Below are positions 1 through 8,229 of a stretch of 64,000 bases of DNA, one piece after another. The notes under the pieces were generated by a model, which saw only the letters and a program-made list of their open reading frames with translations, made no database searches and was not told the origin of the DNA. The translations under genes and the position numbers were made by a program. Where the stretch lies: NCBI GenBank assembly GCA_000621985.1, contig JHWW01000005.1, forward strand, positions 62,001 to 126,000, given 5' to 3'. The DNA comes from Lachnospiraceae bacterium V9D3004. GTDB lineage: Bacteria; Bacillota; Clostridia; Lachnospirales; Lachnospiraceae. Each line of letters begins with the position of its first letter. Position 1 is the first letter of the stretch.

Positions 1-412
1 CCTTACACTCATAGGAGAAGAATCCAGTATTATAATCCTCCACACGATTGACTACTTCTGTCCTGGCAATAAGACCAAGATAATTCATGATCTTCTCCGC
101 ACCAGACTTAAGGAGAGTCGGTTTATTACAGTGTGGGATAACACCATAATCCACACCAGAGATAAGAACCGTATCTATAAAACGATTCATGTCATCATCA
201 AACTGCTTTGCCTCTTCAACTGTGAGGCCTCTTGCAGTAGTAGCCGTTACAGCCTTCGTCTCTGGCTTAAACTCCGTACTTTCAGAATCAAACATAAGAT
301 TCTTGGGTACAACAGTTTCAGCACGCTCTATGGCTGTCTGGGTTTCTTCCATGGGAGTAATGCTTCCCATCTTGCTCTCTAACAACGCCTTAAGATCCAT
401 CTGTTTTGTCAT
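1..412 (-). CDS. Phage-type recombination protein, partial
   Basis: The 3' end lies beyond the left edge; 137 codons are visible. The start at 412 is the first ATG (MTKQMDLKALL) and follows a GGTGAT-type site. About 75 residues in is a segment reading GVDYGVIPHCNKPTLLKSGA, then EKIMNYLGL. This DYG-I-P-KPTLLK-GAEK signature recurs in phage and plasmid proteins of unknown role that sit next to YqaJ/RecT recombination genes. It lies 21 bp downstream of a YqaJ exonuclease, so a part in single-strand annealing or DNA repair is plausible but inferred. The C-terminal part cannot be seen. Confidence 0.7.
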   Translation of the reverse strand, partial: MTKQMDLKALLESKMGSITPMEETQTAIERAETVVPKNLMFDSESTEFKPETKAVTATTARGLTVEEAKQFDDDMNRFIDTVLISGVDYGVIPHCNKPTLLKSGAEKIMNYLGLIARTEVVNRVEDYNTGFFSYECK

Positions 413-433
413 AATGATCACCAATCCTTTCTT

Positions 434-1369
434 TTATTTGAGTGTAAAACGCCTACTGATACTACTCTTTATGTACTTCGAGTAAATCTCAGGCTCCTTT
501 TCTTTAAGAGCCTTAGTGTCCAGACGCTCTGATGTTACGGTTTTCCAGCTGATGCTATGTCCCATACAGGAAGCTTTATCATAATCACCCATGATTTCCT
601 TCAGATGATTAGAAGCCTCCTGTTTCTTGGCTTTTGCATTATCTTCATCAGCAGATGCTTCAATATATGCATCCACCCACTCAACAGCTTCCTCTGGTAA
701 TATGATCTCCTCTTCAACACCACCACGATAAATCTGGTCAAGAAGATCCTTGGCAGCGTCAGATCCATCCATGTCTGGTCTGACCATATTCTGAACCTTA
801 TCCCAGAAGTTCTTCTCTACAGCGATAAGCATCTGCTGTACCTCTGGATCAGCATCAACCTCGTAAATACGAAAACTGTTGCCGCCGATCAGCACAGCCA
901 CATATGCTTTTGATACTCCCGTAACACAGAGATAATGCTGCACCTGGGTCTGATAATATGTTGGTACTCCATCTGACCATTCATCACGCTTATACTCGCT
1001 GGCAGTCTTGATCTCCAAAATAGCAGGATTACCATTATCATCAGTGGTAACTCCGTCAACATCAGCAAGCATGAAGGGATAGTCAGGATGCTGTAACATA
1101 GCTTTAACTTCCATGACAGCCTTACCCGTAACAGCAGCAAAATGATCTCTAATGATGGGTTCAAGGATCGTTCCCCACTGCATTGCTTCATTTACTTCTA
1201 CTGGATCGTTCTTCTGGTTGGTCTTATCCAGCCAAAGCTCGATAGCAGATGTCCACTTGTTGATACCAAGAATCGCAGATACATCAGATCCTCCGATACC
1301 TTTCTTACGCCAGCGTAACCATTCCTCATGAGATAAGCCTTCAGTTTCCACTAAGATATTTGCATTCAT
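434..1369 (-). CDS. YqaJ-family lambda-exonuclease-like nuclease
   Basis: 311 aa if started at ATG 1369 (site GTGAGG nine bases upstream); an in-frame GTG lies at 1384. The family degrades one DNA strand from double-strand ends to make substrate for an annealase. Visible motifs are GIGGSDVSAILG near residues 24-35, the Asp of FMLADVDG near 105, and EIKTAS near 118-123, which together form the usual PD-(D/E)xK core. Gene start lies 4 bp past the ArdC-like gene, so the two are cotranscribed. A second, divergent member of the family is on the other mobile element at 40935-41885. Confidence 0.9.
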   Translation of the reverse strand: MNANILVETEGLSHEEWLRWRKKGIGGSDVSAILGINKWTSAIELWLDKTNQKNDPVEVNEAMQWGTILEPIIRDHFAAVTGKAVMEVKAMLQHPDYPFMLADVDGVTTDDNGNPAILEIKTASEYKRDEWSDGVPTYYQTQVQHYLCVTGVSKAYVAVLIGGNSFRIYEVDADPEVQQMLIAVEKNFWDKVQNMVRPDMDGSDAAKDLLDQIYRGGVEEEIILPEEAVEWVDAYIEASADEDNAKAKKQEASNHLKEIMGDYDKASCMGHSISWKTVTSERLDTKALKEKEPEIYSKYIKSSISRRFTLK

Positions 1370-1373
1370 ATTC

Positions 1374-2255
1374 TTAATCCTCACTTTCCATTAAATTAGA
1401 AAAGGCGGAGTCCTCTGACTCCGCCAACATATTGATGATTCTGTACGATACCTTTTGAACAGTATCAGCTATTGTTTTAAGTTCCTCCTTGGTCTTAAGC
1501 CATGACTGTAAATACGACATGGTGTAAGAGGTCGTATCAAGTCCTAACCGCATACTGACCACATAGGCTACAGATTCCGCCACGAGTTCTCTACGGTTCC
1601 TTGGAATATCTTCTTCTGGATTCATTTCAAAATCGTATGCGTGAGCTGTTTCATGAAGAAGAGTCTTGATACGCTGGAGGTATTCGAGATCAGATCTGAT
1701 AGATATAATACGGGATTCGAGATTATAACTACCCTTACTGGCTGTCCCAGATACTTCTTGTATAGTAAATTCCTTGGATAAAACAGAATACAGACGATCA
1801 TATATTTCTTTTTCTGTATCTCCGTTACCAGATAAACCTTTTACAAGAACAGGCAGCATTTCATCTGATCCATCAGTATCTGCGATATCGTATACATAAG
1901 CGATCCGAAAACCAGATAATACTTTCTTGGTCTCTTTCTCACCCTCCTGATCATGATATTCAGACTTATTCTCAGGCTCCTTAAAGACTTCAACCCTTTT
2001 AATACAAGGGGCCAGTATAGCCAGCCCCTTGCTTCCTTTTCTTACATACCGTCCCAGTTTATTCCATGATTTATAGCCCATAACATAGGAAGCTTCTGGA
2101 TTCTGTAAAAAAATCAGTATTGTGTTCCCATATGAATATCTATAAAATAGTGACTGGAACTTAAGAAACTTCAGCCAGTCCTCGTTAGTATTGATGATCG
2201 CCAAACCTTCTTCAATACGATTGAGGGCTGCTTTTATTTTCTCTGCATTATTCAT
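1374..2255 (-). CDS. ArdC-like antirestriction protein with zincin domain
   Basis: 293 aa. The ATG at 2255 follows a strong GGAGGA site, so the longer upstream reading frame is not used. The N-terminal half (NAEKIKAALNRIEEGL, YSYGNTILIFLQNPEASYVMGYKSWNK) matches the ArdC-type ssDNA-binding domain found in conjugative and phage-like elements. The C-terminal half has HETAHAYD with a downstream glutamate in RELVAESVAY, the zinc-metallopeptidase signature. Such proteins protect entering single-stranded DNA from restriction. It overlaps a small Cys-rich gene upstream by 8 bp and precedes yqaJ by 4 bp. Function is assigned by family resemblance. Confidence 0.85.
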   Translation of the reverse strand: MNNAEKIKAALNRIEEGLAIINTNEDWLKFLKFQSLFYRYSYGNTILIFLQNPEASYVMGYKSWNKLGRYVRKGSKGLAILAPCIKRVEVFKEPENKSEYHDQEGEKETKKVLSGFRIAYVYDIADTDGSDEMLPVLVKGLSGNGDTEKEIYDRLYSVLSKEFTIQEVSGTASKGSYNLESRIISIRSDLEYLQRIKTLLHETAHAYDFEMNPEEDIPRNRRELVAESVAYVVSMRLGLDTTSYTMSYLQSWLKTKEELKTIADTVQKVSYRIINMLAESEDSAFSNLMESED

Positions 2256-2448
2256 ACGGTGTCCTCCTTCCTTCTCCATATGAATTACAATCCTCGTAAT
2301 AAGGGCACTCTTCGCAAAAATCGTTGTCACACTCTCCAAAAAGAAAACCATGATCCACAACGGGCATACAGGTATTCAAGTAGAGCGAACAACGATTACA
2401 GGTGCCAGCGATCTCTGGACTAACACTCTTTCCCTGCATCAAGCACAT
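2248..2448 (-). CDS. Small cysteine-rich protein
   Basis: 66 aa. Start ATG 2448 has GGTGAT upstream; ATG 2439 is an alternative. Cysteines are arranged as CNRCSLYLNTC and CDNDFCEECPYYEDC, which suggests one or two metal-binding clusters. It overlaps the upstream gene (2420-2722) by 29 bp and the ArdC-like gene by 8 bp, as expected in a compact operon of short mobile-element genes. No family is recognised. Confidence 0.6.
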   Translation of the reverse strand: MCLMQGKSVSPEIAGTCNRCSLYLNTCMPVVDHGFLFGECDNDFCEECPYYEDCNSYGEGRRTPYE

Positions 2449-2722
2449 CTACATCACCGCCTTTCTTCTCATGGTTGATAGAGAACGTCCATCCACCAAG
2501 CTTTATGCTCTTGGCAAAGTTGCCGATACCTTCAAACTTCTTGCGATATACCGCAAACGAACCACCAGTGAGACTGTGGAAGAATATGGTCTCCATATCA
2601 GAAGCACCCTCGATCTCTACCAGAGAACCGTCCATCATAACCATGAAAACAGGCTCACCGTTCATCATGTACTCACCAACCTTATTCATTTTGATCATCT
2701 TCATTTCTTTCTTATCAAACAT
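2420..2722 (-). CDS. Hypothetical protein, 100 aa
   Basis: The start at ATG 2722 (MFDKKEMKMIKMNKVGEY) has AAGGAG upstream; the longer frame from 2845 lacks a site. The protein begins with a short Lys/Met-rich stretch followed by a beta-rich region (GEPVFMVMMDGSLVEIEG, GGSFAVYRKKFEGI). There is no signal peptide or membrane segment. It opens the operon that continues through the Cys-rich protein, the ArdC-like protein and YqaJ. Family not recognised. Confidence 0.6.
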   Translation of the reverse strand: MFDKKEMKMIKMNKVGEYMMNGEPVFMVMMDGSLVEIEGASDMETIFFHSLTGGSFAVYRKKFEGIGNFAKSIKLGGWTFSINHEKKGGDVDVLDAGKEC

Positions 2723-2884
2723 AGCTATGTCTCCTTTTCTTGATTTAGATTTATTTGGTTTCAACAAGCTCCAGATGCTCTGGAGGTCTTTATCAAAAGT
2801 AAGATAAAGACCAGTCCAGAGAAGCATCCTTATTACAAAAAACAAAATATTATCTGCCAGTAGGCATCACTCCCTTCTGAAAGC

Positions 2885-2910
2885 AAAAAAATAAGACCTA
2901 TTACGGTCTT
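2885..2910 (-). terminator. Intrinsic terminator hairpin
   Basis: On the minus strand AAGACC-GTAATA-GGTCTT is followed by ATTTTTTT. It lies between the DUF5688 gene (stop 2942) and the next gene's start at 2722, so it could end the former or attenuate the latter. Similar AGACC/GGTCT hairpins occur at 4821-4869 and 8911-8934. Confidence 0.7.
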
Positions 2911-2941
2911 AGGGCTTCGGCAGTGAGAAACCAGCACTTAA

Positions 2942-3955
2942 TTATGCAAGGCTGATCTTATCGTCCTCTCTGCGGTAGATATACACGTTATCAGAAAGTA
3001 CTTCTTCGGGAGCGACCTGGGTAGCATTAACCTCACGCACCATGCTTCTTAAGGCTTCAACCTCCATCTGGTCAGATACAGGAACCAACAGAGTTTCATG
3101 GATAGAAGAAGGAAGGATATAGAAATCACTTCCAGTCTTTTCAGCAAACTGCTTTAAAAGATCCTTGTACAGGATCACACCAGCACCATTGACCTTCTGG
3201 CTGTTCGAGCAGACATACATCGGTACCATGTCCTCTGATACGACCATATCAAAGAACTCGCTTGAATACTCATCGTCCATACGGTCAGAAAGAAGATCCA
3301 TCATAACCGATGCCATAGACATTACTGATCCTCTGAACAGACGCTGGGTATTGAGAAGGGCGATCTTAAAGAGTTCATCCTCTTCCACTCCCCAAAGATC
3401 AGTCATGTTGTTACGGACAGTGATGGTCGCAGTACCTTCTCCATCATTGGATACCAAGATATAGAAAAGAACCGCCAGATCATCACACACGATGATATGA
3501 GGAGCATCGGCAAGCAGTTCCCTGTTGCGATCAGCGTTCACCAGCTTATAGCAGATCCTCTCCTTGCAGGCAGAGAAGTCTGTAACCAGTGAAGCGTCAA
3601 AAGACATCGTGGTCTTATGGCTCTCATATACGGACAGGATCTCCGATACGATAACAGGAACAGCTGCATCACCAGCCTTATATCTCTCGAAAGAGCCCTC
3701 CAAATAGATGGTCGGAGCGATATTGCTCTCCTCAGTTCTGATGGTCAGACCAGTGAGATGGGTATCATTGTTCTTCAATACCTCATGGATAGAAACCTCA
3801 TATCCATCACCCAAGGATGCCTCTACTGCTTCCTTAACTACCTGTGCAAATACGTCCATAGTCTTAATTGTTGCGTTCATCATGATCATACCTCCGTTAT
3901 TCTCTGAATTGTTATTAGCTGCTGCGTTAATGGAATCGAAATTGTTGTTCTTCAT
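2942..3955 (-). CDS. DUF5688-family protein
   Basis: 337 aa. Start ATG 3955 (MKNNNFDSINAAANNN) has AAAGGAAA upstream. The body (VFAQVVKEAVEASLGDGYEVSIHEVLKNN..., then YVCSNSQKVNGAGVILYKDLL and FYILPSSIHETLLVP) matches the DUF5688 family of clostridial mobile elements, whose biochemical role is unknown. A paralogue with the same closing motifs (MNGAASILDTFF, FYVLPSSIHECIAIP) is encoded at 40052-40942 on the other element. In both places the gene is close to DNA-recombination genes. The Asn-rich N-terminal tail is specific to this copy. Confidence 0.8.
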   Translation of the reverse strand: MKNNNFDSINAAANNNSENNGGMIMMNATIKTMDVFAQVVKEAVEASLGDGYEVSIHEVLKNNDTHLTGLTIRTEESNIAPTIYLEGSFERYKAGDAAVPVIVSEILSVYESHKTTMSFDASLVTDFSACKERICYKLVNADRNRELLADAPHIIVCDDLAVLFYILVSNDGEGTATITVRNNMTDLWGVEEDELFKIALLNTQRLFRGSVMSMASVMMDLLSDRMDDEYSSEFFDMVVSEDMVPMYVCSNSQKVNGAGVILYKDLLKQFAEKTGSDFYILPSSIHETLLVPVSDQMEVEALRSMVREVNATQVAPEEVLSDNVYIYRREDDKISLA

Positions 3956-3970
3956 AATAATTTCCTTTCT

Positions 3971-4081
3971 GTGCATCTGTGCACGTAGATCTACTTGATT
4001 GAAAAAATTAAAATAGTTACAGATAGTCGTGCACATTTGCACATTTTACACATGTGCGTGTTGTGCACGCTGTGCACGACA
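3971..4081. repeat. Cluster of GTGCAC repeats
   Basis: GTGCAC or close variants occur repeatedly between 3971 and 4081 in the leader of the DUF5688 gene, including TGTGCACG near 3978, CGTGCAC at 4028-4034 and two tandem copies at 4062-4080. The outer copies form an inverted repeat (TCGTGCAC ... GTGCACGA). Similar words appear in the intergenic stretch near 13480-13500. They may be binding sites for an element-encoded protein. Confidence 0.45.
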
Positions 4082-4092
4082 TTTTAAAAGAA

Positions 4093-4218
4093 TTATTCAG
4101 TTTTCCATGCATCATAATAAGCTGCACATGCACATACCATGCACTTGATCATCTTATAAATACGATATCTCTGGCGGTAAAGCACCGTCAGAAGAAGTAC
4201 GGTAAAGATAAACTTCAT
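4093..4218 (-). CDS. Small membrane peptide
   Basis: 41 aa, started at ATG 4218, which has a strong AAAGGAGGA site eight bases upstream. The N-terminus MKFIFTVLLLTVLYRQRYR is one hydrophobic helix followed by basic residues, then a Cys-containing tail (CMVCACAAYYDAW). Probably a single-span membrane peptide. Function unknown. Confidence 0.5.
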   Translation of the reverse strand: MKFIFTVLLLTVLYRQRYRIYKMIKCMVCACAAYYDAWKTE

Positions 4219-4322
4219 GATCAGCTTCCTCCTTTCCTTTGGATTTGATTGCTCTCCCAGCTCCTTTCCAATTCTGGGCATAAGAAATAAGCCTTTTAAC
4301 GTCTTGCTCAGGACGATAATTC

Positions 4323-4760
4323 TTAAAGATACTGACGGATCGTTTCCACATTAAATCGCAGGCCGTTAGGGGCAATGATATACATGGTTTTCGCTTTTGA
4401 ATAACCAAGATCAGACAGTCTAACCATGTATTCTGCTGCAACAGTCCAGTCGATCTTCATGAATACGGACATAACATGGAGCATAGCCTTATGAACAAGG
4501 AATCTGCTCATCTTCTTTACTGCATATGAATCTGCTTCCAGCTCCTGTGACAGATCACGCTTATGAGGATGGCCAGCGATAATATGACCTTCCTCGTGAA
4601 GAAGCAGATATGTTCTTACGTATAGGGGCATCTGCTGGAAAAGATCATCGACATAGATCTTCTCGTTGTCTGTAGCTGCAAGATAGATGTGGTTGCTCTT
4701 TAACAGAGCAGGATCGTAATTTACGGTTGCCTTGATTGTGGGTGTTTTGAATGTCTTCAT
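4323..4760 (-). CDS. ImmA/IrrE-like zinc metallopeptidase
   Basis: 145 aa. The motif LLHEEGHIIAGHP near residues 53-66 is the HExxH zinc signature, and ELEADSYAVKKMSRFL supplies the third ligand and the usual ExxAD pattern. Members such as ImmA cleave repressors to switch on mobile elements after DNA damage; others cut host regulators. No repressor is encoded next to it, the nearest XRE gene being 3 kb away (7751-8182), so its target is unknown. The start is preceded by AAGGAG. A terminator-like hairpin lies about 60 bp upstream. Confidence 0.75.
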   Translation of the reverse strand: MKTFKTPTIKATVNYDPALLKSNHIYLAATDNEKIYVDDLFQQMPLYVRTYLLLHEEGHIIAGHPHKRDLSQELEADSYAVKKMSRFLVHKAMLHVMSVFMKIDWTVAAEYMVRLSDLGYSKAKTMYIIAPNGLRFNVETIRQYL

Positions 4761-4820
4761 AATGAGTTCTCCTTTCGATTTTGAAATGAATGTTTACTTT
4801 TCCACCGCTGTTTGACGCAA

Positions 4821-4869
4821 TAAAAAAAGACCGCTGTATCGGCTACATCTGTAACCTTTACAACGGTCT
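4821..4869 (-). terminator. Leader hairpin with U-tract
   Basis: On the minus strand AGACCG (4864-4869 complement) pairs with CGGTCT and is followed by TTTTTTTA; smaller helices fill the loop. It stands upstream of the metallopeptidase gene and downstream of the gene at 4992-5405, so it may terminate the latter or act as an attenuator. Confidence 0.6.
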
Positions 4870-4991
4870 CACTGTGTCAGAGGGGGTGGGGTCTCGAACT
4901 AAAGAAGCACTTAAAAATGTAATGACCAGGTGCTCAGAAAAAATATATAAATTTTTCCTATATACTGGCGGCTGTAGCTTTATGCTACATT

Positions 4992-5405
4992 TTAACAATT
5001 ACCATAACCATCATCGTTTACCCATAGACCTCTGTCAAAATACCGATTTCCTCTTTTATTCGTATACACTTCCACGCCTGATCCTGGCTTAACAATACAT
5101 TCGCTACATTTTGCCAGTTCATAACGTCCTACATATTTTCTGTATTCTGTCAGCTTACAACCAACAGGAATATCATTTACTACATAGGAATGCGGATTCT
5201 CATGATGCACTCGGCAAAATAATAAATCATCGACATAAATATATGTCTCATACTCTGGCATTGCAACAAGCTGAAGTGTAACATATTGCGAGTAATTATT
5301 TGCCTTTGTGGAATTTTGAAAAGAATTATTCTCTGCTTTTGTGTTATCACTGACTTTACCTAGTACCGCTAGTCCTGCGGCTCCTAATAACATCCAACCT
5401 AACAT
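4992..5405 (-). CDS. Membrane-anchored hypothetical protein
   Basis: 137 aa, start ATG 5405 with TGGAGGA upstream. Residues 1-17 (MLGWMLLGAAGLAVLGK) form one hydrophobic segment, either an uncleaved anchor or a signal peptide. The remainder is a soluble, Tyr-rich domain with short beta-like stretches (YIYVDDLLFCRVHHENPH, GCKLTEYRKYVGRYEL). It lies 24 bp downstream of the flagellin stop codon on the same strand, so it may be coexpressed with it. Family not recognised. Confidence 0.6.
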   Translation of the reverse strand: MLGWMLLGAAGLAVLGKVSDNTKAENNSFQNSTKANNYSQYVTLQLVAMPEYETYIYVDDLLFCRVHHENPHSYVVNDIPVGCKLTEYRKYVGRYELAKCSECIVKPGSGVEVYTNKRGNRYFDRGLWVNDDGYGNC

Positions 5406-5429
5406 TTATTCCATCCTCCATAAAATAGA

Positions 5430-7583
5430 TTATTGTAACAAATTCAATACTCCTTGGTTTGACTGATTCGCCTGTGCGATCATGGATGTTCCAACCTGCT
5501 CTAAAATATTATGTTTTGACAACTCTACCATTTCTTTTGCCATATCCGTATCTCTTATACGAGATTCAGCTGCCTGAGTGTTTTCAGCAGTATTAGTAAC
5601 ATTCTTGTAGGTGTGTTCAAGGCGGTTCTGCTGAGCACCTATATTGGATCTCATTCCCGAAATGATATCTATTGCCTTTGAAACAGCATCTATCGATTTC
5701 CCAGCATTTTCATAGGAAGAAACATCCAAATCTTTTACTCCCAATATCTGTGAGTTCATGGAGCCAATTACAATAAACATACCGTCGCCCACTTCAGCTC
5801 CTGATTGGATCCATAGTTCACGTTGTTCGATTTCTTCTTCGTCATCATCTATATATACTTTTTTCTCAATTACCTCTTCCCTTGTTCTTTCTTCATCATG
5901 ATATGTTATTTCTTCCCGTGTAACAGTCTCGTCTGGGGCATCATTAAGGCCGTCAATCGAATACCTCTTTGTTGTGACTACGCCACTACTAGCTCCAATA
6001 TATGTACTCTGAGGCGTATATTCACTGGCAAATGATATAGAAACCATACGATTATAGAGATCCTGTCTTGTTTCACTGGCCGTCATATCTCTTGTATATT
6101 TTATCGGTATTTCGACATACGCATTGCTCATGGACTTATCCTGTTTTTGATAATAGAATCTATAGAGAAACGATTCTCCCGCACTTGTACTTCTATCCAA
6201 TCTGACATCACCAGTATCATCCAGATAAAATCTCATTTTTTTATTGTTAGCATACAAATCAAAATATATATCATGCACACCATGTGAATATATTGTACCT
6301 GTGGCTTTTTTATTCTCTACAACAGTACCACCTGTAAAACCTACATCCGATAGAGCCTCCTCCAAATTATAAACTCCCATCTTGTAAGTCGAGCTTCCTA
6401 CTGTAATCGTATAATCACTGACAGGGCCATATTTATAATCTCCATGATATGATATGGATGGAGCTGCATTGCTCTGTAGTATTGTCTTAAAATCTTCTAC
6501 ATAATTATCCGTCTTATTTAATGTAAAGGTTACAGGAATACTTGATTTTATTTTAGCTTCAACGGTATCTGTTCCTTCAGTAAACTCAACCCTTGACCAA
6601 GGCACCGTATTTACGGTTTTAGTTCCATTCTTAAACAAGATTGAATTCTCATTAGCAGAAAAAGATATGGTTGTATTATCGCCACTGTCAACATTCCATG
6701 TCTTTGGATTTGACATGATAAAAGGATCCGCCGATATAGATAATATGGGCGATGTAACACTTCTCGAATTCTCCGTATAGTTTATTTCTACGCCATCCAA
6801 AGAATTTATAAGGCTCTTAATGTCAGCACAATCCGCTGTATTTATCGTAATGGTGCTCCCATTATATGCAATATTGTAGCTTTGAAATTGTCCGAGAGAA
6901 CTAAGTATATCTCCTCCCGATGAATAGATTTCACTCCATTTATAAAGATCCGAGTTAATATGCAAACCTGTTTCATCCGCCGTCAGTAAAAACCTATTAT
7001 TGGATGAATCTGTAAGCTGACCACTGGCATTTACAGAAGATACCCCATAATGAGCTGGAACAGTCTCTGTATATGTGTTTACGTCTTCTACTGTTTCCGT
7101 ATACGTTGTCGTGATGGTCTCGTACTCTATTCTATATTTTCTACCTGTTTCATCTGTTCCGACTGGTTGTCCCTTAAAAAGTTTCCTTGTGTTGAATTCC
7201 GTATCATTTCCTATTCGATCTATCTCGGATACAATCTGATCTATCTCTTGCTGGATTGCAGCTCTATCAGAGCTTGTGTTGGTATCATTTGCCGCTTGTA
7301 TAGAAAGCTCATTCATTCTATGAAGCATATCATGAACTTCACTTAGGGCTCCATCAGCCACCTGCAAAAGGGATATTCCATCTTGGGTGTTACGAGCACC
7401 CTGATCAAGCCCTCTGATCTGTCTCCGCATCTTTTCAGATATAGCAAGACCAGCCGCATCATCGGCAGCTCTATTGATCTTGTAGCCAGATGCGAGCTTC
7501 TCAGTAGATTTCTTCTTTTTGGTTCCAGTTATATTAAATTGTCTTTGGGCATTCATAGCCAATAAGTTATGACTGATTACCAT
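5430..7583 (-). CDS. Flagellin with a very large variable domain
   Basis: 717 aa, against roughly 270-500 for common flagellins. The N-terminus (MVISHNLLAMNAQRQFNI..., LASGYKINRAADDAAGLAIS, GISLLQVADGALSEV) and the last 100 residues (IGAQQNRLEHTYKNV, AESRIRDTDMAKEM, ISLQ-type tail QGVLNLLQ) are the conserved D0/D1 helices needed for filament assembly. Residues about 150-610 form an unusual surface domain rich in Thr, Tyr and acidic residues and contain a charged segment near EERTREEVIEKKVYIDDDEEE. The gene is single, away from any flagellar cluster, and carried by a Tn7-like element. A perfect palindrome and a divergent XRE regulator lie just upstream. It probably changes filament surface properties. 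Confidence 0.93.
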   Translation of the reverse strand: MVISHNLLAMNAQRQFNITGTKKKKSTEKLASGYKINRAADDAAGLAISEKMRRQIRGLDQGARNTQDGISLLQVADGALSEVHDMLHRMNELSIQAANDTNTSSDRAAIQQEIDQIVSEIDRIGNDTEFNTRKLFKGQPVGTDETGRKYRIEYETITTTYTETVEDVNTYTETVPAHYGVSSVNASGQLTDSSNNRFLLTADETGLHINSDLYKWSEIYSSGGDILSSLGQFQSYNIAYNGSTITINTADCADIKSLINSLDGVEINYTENSRSVTSPILSISADPFIMSNPKTWNVDSGDNTTISFSANENSILFKNGTKTVNTVPWSRVEFTEGTDTVEAKIKSSIPVTFTLNKTDNYVEDFKTILQSNAAPSISYHGDYKYGPVSDYTITVGSSTYKMGVYNLEEALSDVGFTGGTVVENKKATGTIYSHGVHDIYFDLYANNKKMRFYLDDTGDVRLDRSTSAGESFLYRFYYQKQDKSMSNAYVEIPIKYTRDMTASETRQDLYNRMVSISFASEYTPQSTYIGASSGVVTTKRYSIDGLNDAPDETVTREEITYHDEERTREEVIEKKVYIDDDEEEIEQRELWIQSGAEVGDGMFIVIGSMNSQILGVKDLDVSSYENAGKSIDAVSKAIDIISGMRSNIGAQQNRLEHTYKNVTNTAENTQAAESRIRDTDMAKEMVELSKHNILEQVGTSMIAQANQSNQGVLNLLQ

Positions 7584-7610
7584 AAGACACCTCGATTAGT
7601 AACACAATTA

Positions 7611-7629
7611 ACGAGACGCAACGTCTCGT
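7611..7629. promoter_or_regulatory. Perfect inverted repeat, candidate operator
   Basis: ACGAGACG-CAA-CGTCTCGT, 8 bp arms with a 3 bp spacer, 28 bp upstream of the flagellin start and between two divergent genes. The size suits a dimeric XRE repressor such as the product of 7751-8182. There is no U-tract, so it does not look like a terminator. Confidence 0.6.
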
Positions 7630-7750
7630 ATCATTTATATCGTCACAAAGATACATTTTCTTAACATGTTTGATATCAAAATGATACAGATCGTTGAATA
7701 GAAAAATATGCCGACATTTATACTAAAAAAGGTATAAAGGTGGTGATTTT

Positions 7751-8182
7751 ATGGCAAATTCATTATTGCCTCAGAGGCTTAAAGAGCTACGCAAAGTTAA
7801 CAATTATACTCAGGACTATGTAGCAGAAGCATTAGGGACGACAAGACAGACCTATTCTCATTATGAAACAGGCAGGCGTAAGCCATCCCCAGAGACGATT
7901 TATAAACTTGCACTACTTTATAATGTCTCCGCCGATGACCTACTCCACCTATCCATAGAATTTGACGAAAAAGTCTTCTATGAAGCTCCAGGTCCCTCTC
8001 AAAGTAGCGAGGATCTGGCAGCATACCTCGAATACTTCAACGATCCAAAAAACCAGAAGAAGTATCAATACCATACAAACCTTGAGAAAGAGCTGCTATA
8101 CTACTTTCAGAAGATAACTGATAAAGATAAGCGGGAATTGATTGAAATCGCCAAAATCAAGAATAAAAGCAAGAGCCAGTAA
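7751..8182 (+). CDS. XRE-family transcriptional regulator
   Basis: 143 aa with AAGGTGGTGA upstream. Residues 8-62 (QRLKELRKVNNYTQDYVAEALGTTRQTYSHYETGRRKPSPETIYKLA, quoted here in overlapping sense only as an HTH_3 fold) include TTRQTYSHYETGRRKPS, a typical recognition helix. The rest is helical and acidic. It is divergent from the flagellin gene with a 168 bp shared region holding a perfect palindrome, which suggests control of the flagellin and of itself. The regulatory link is inference from position. Confidence 0.88.
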   Translation: MANSLLPQRLKELRKVNNYTQDYVAEALGTTRQTYSHYETGRRKPSPETIYKLALLYNVSADDLLHLSIEFDEKVFYEAPGPSQSSEDLAAYLEYFNDPKNQKKYQYHTNLEKELLYYFQKITDKDKRELIEIAKIKNKSKSQ

Positions 8183-8229
8183 AACATCAACATGGATGTT
8201 ACTGGCTCTTATCGTATTCTGCCTCATTG

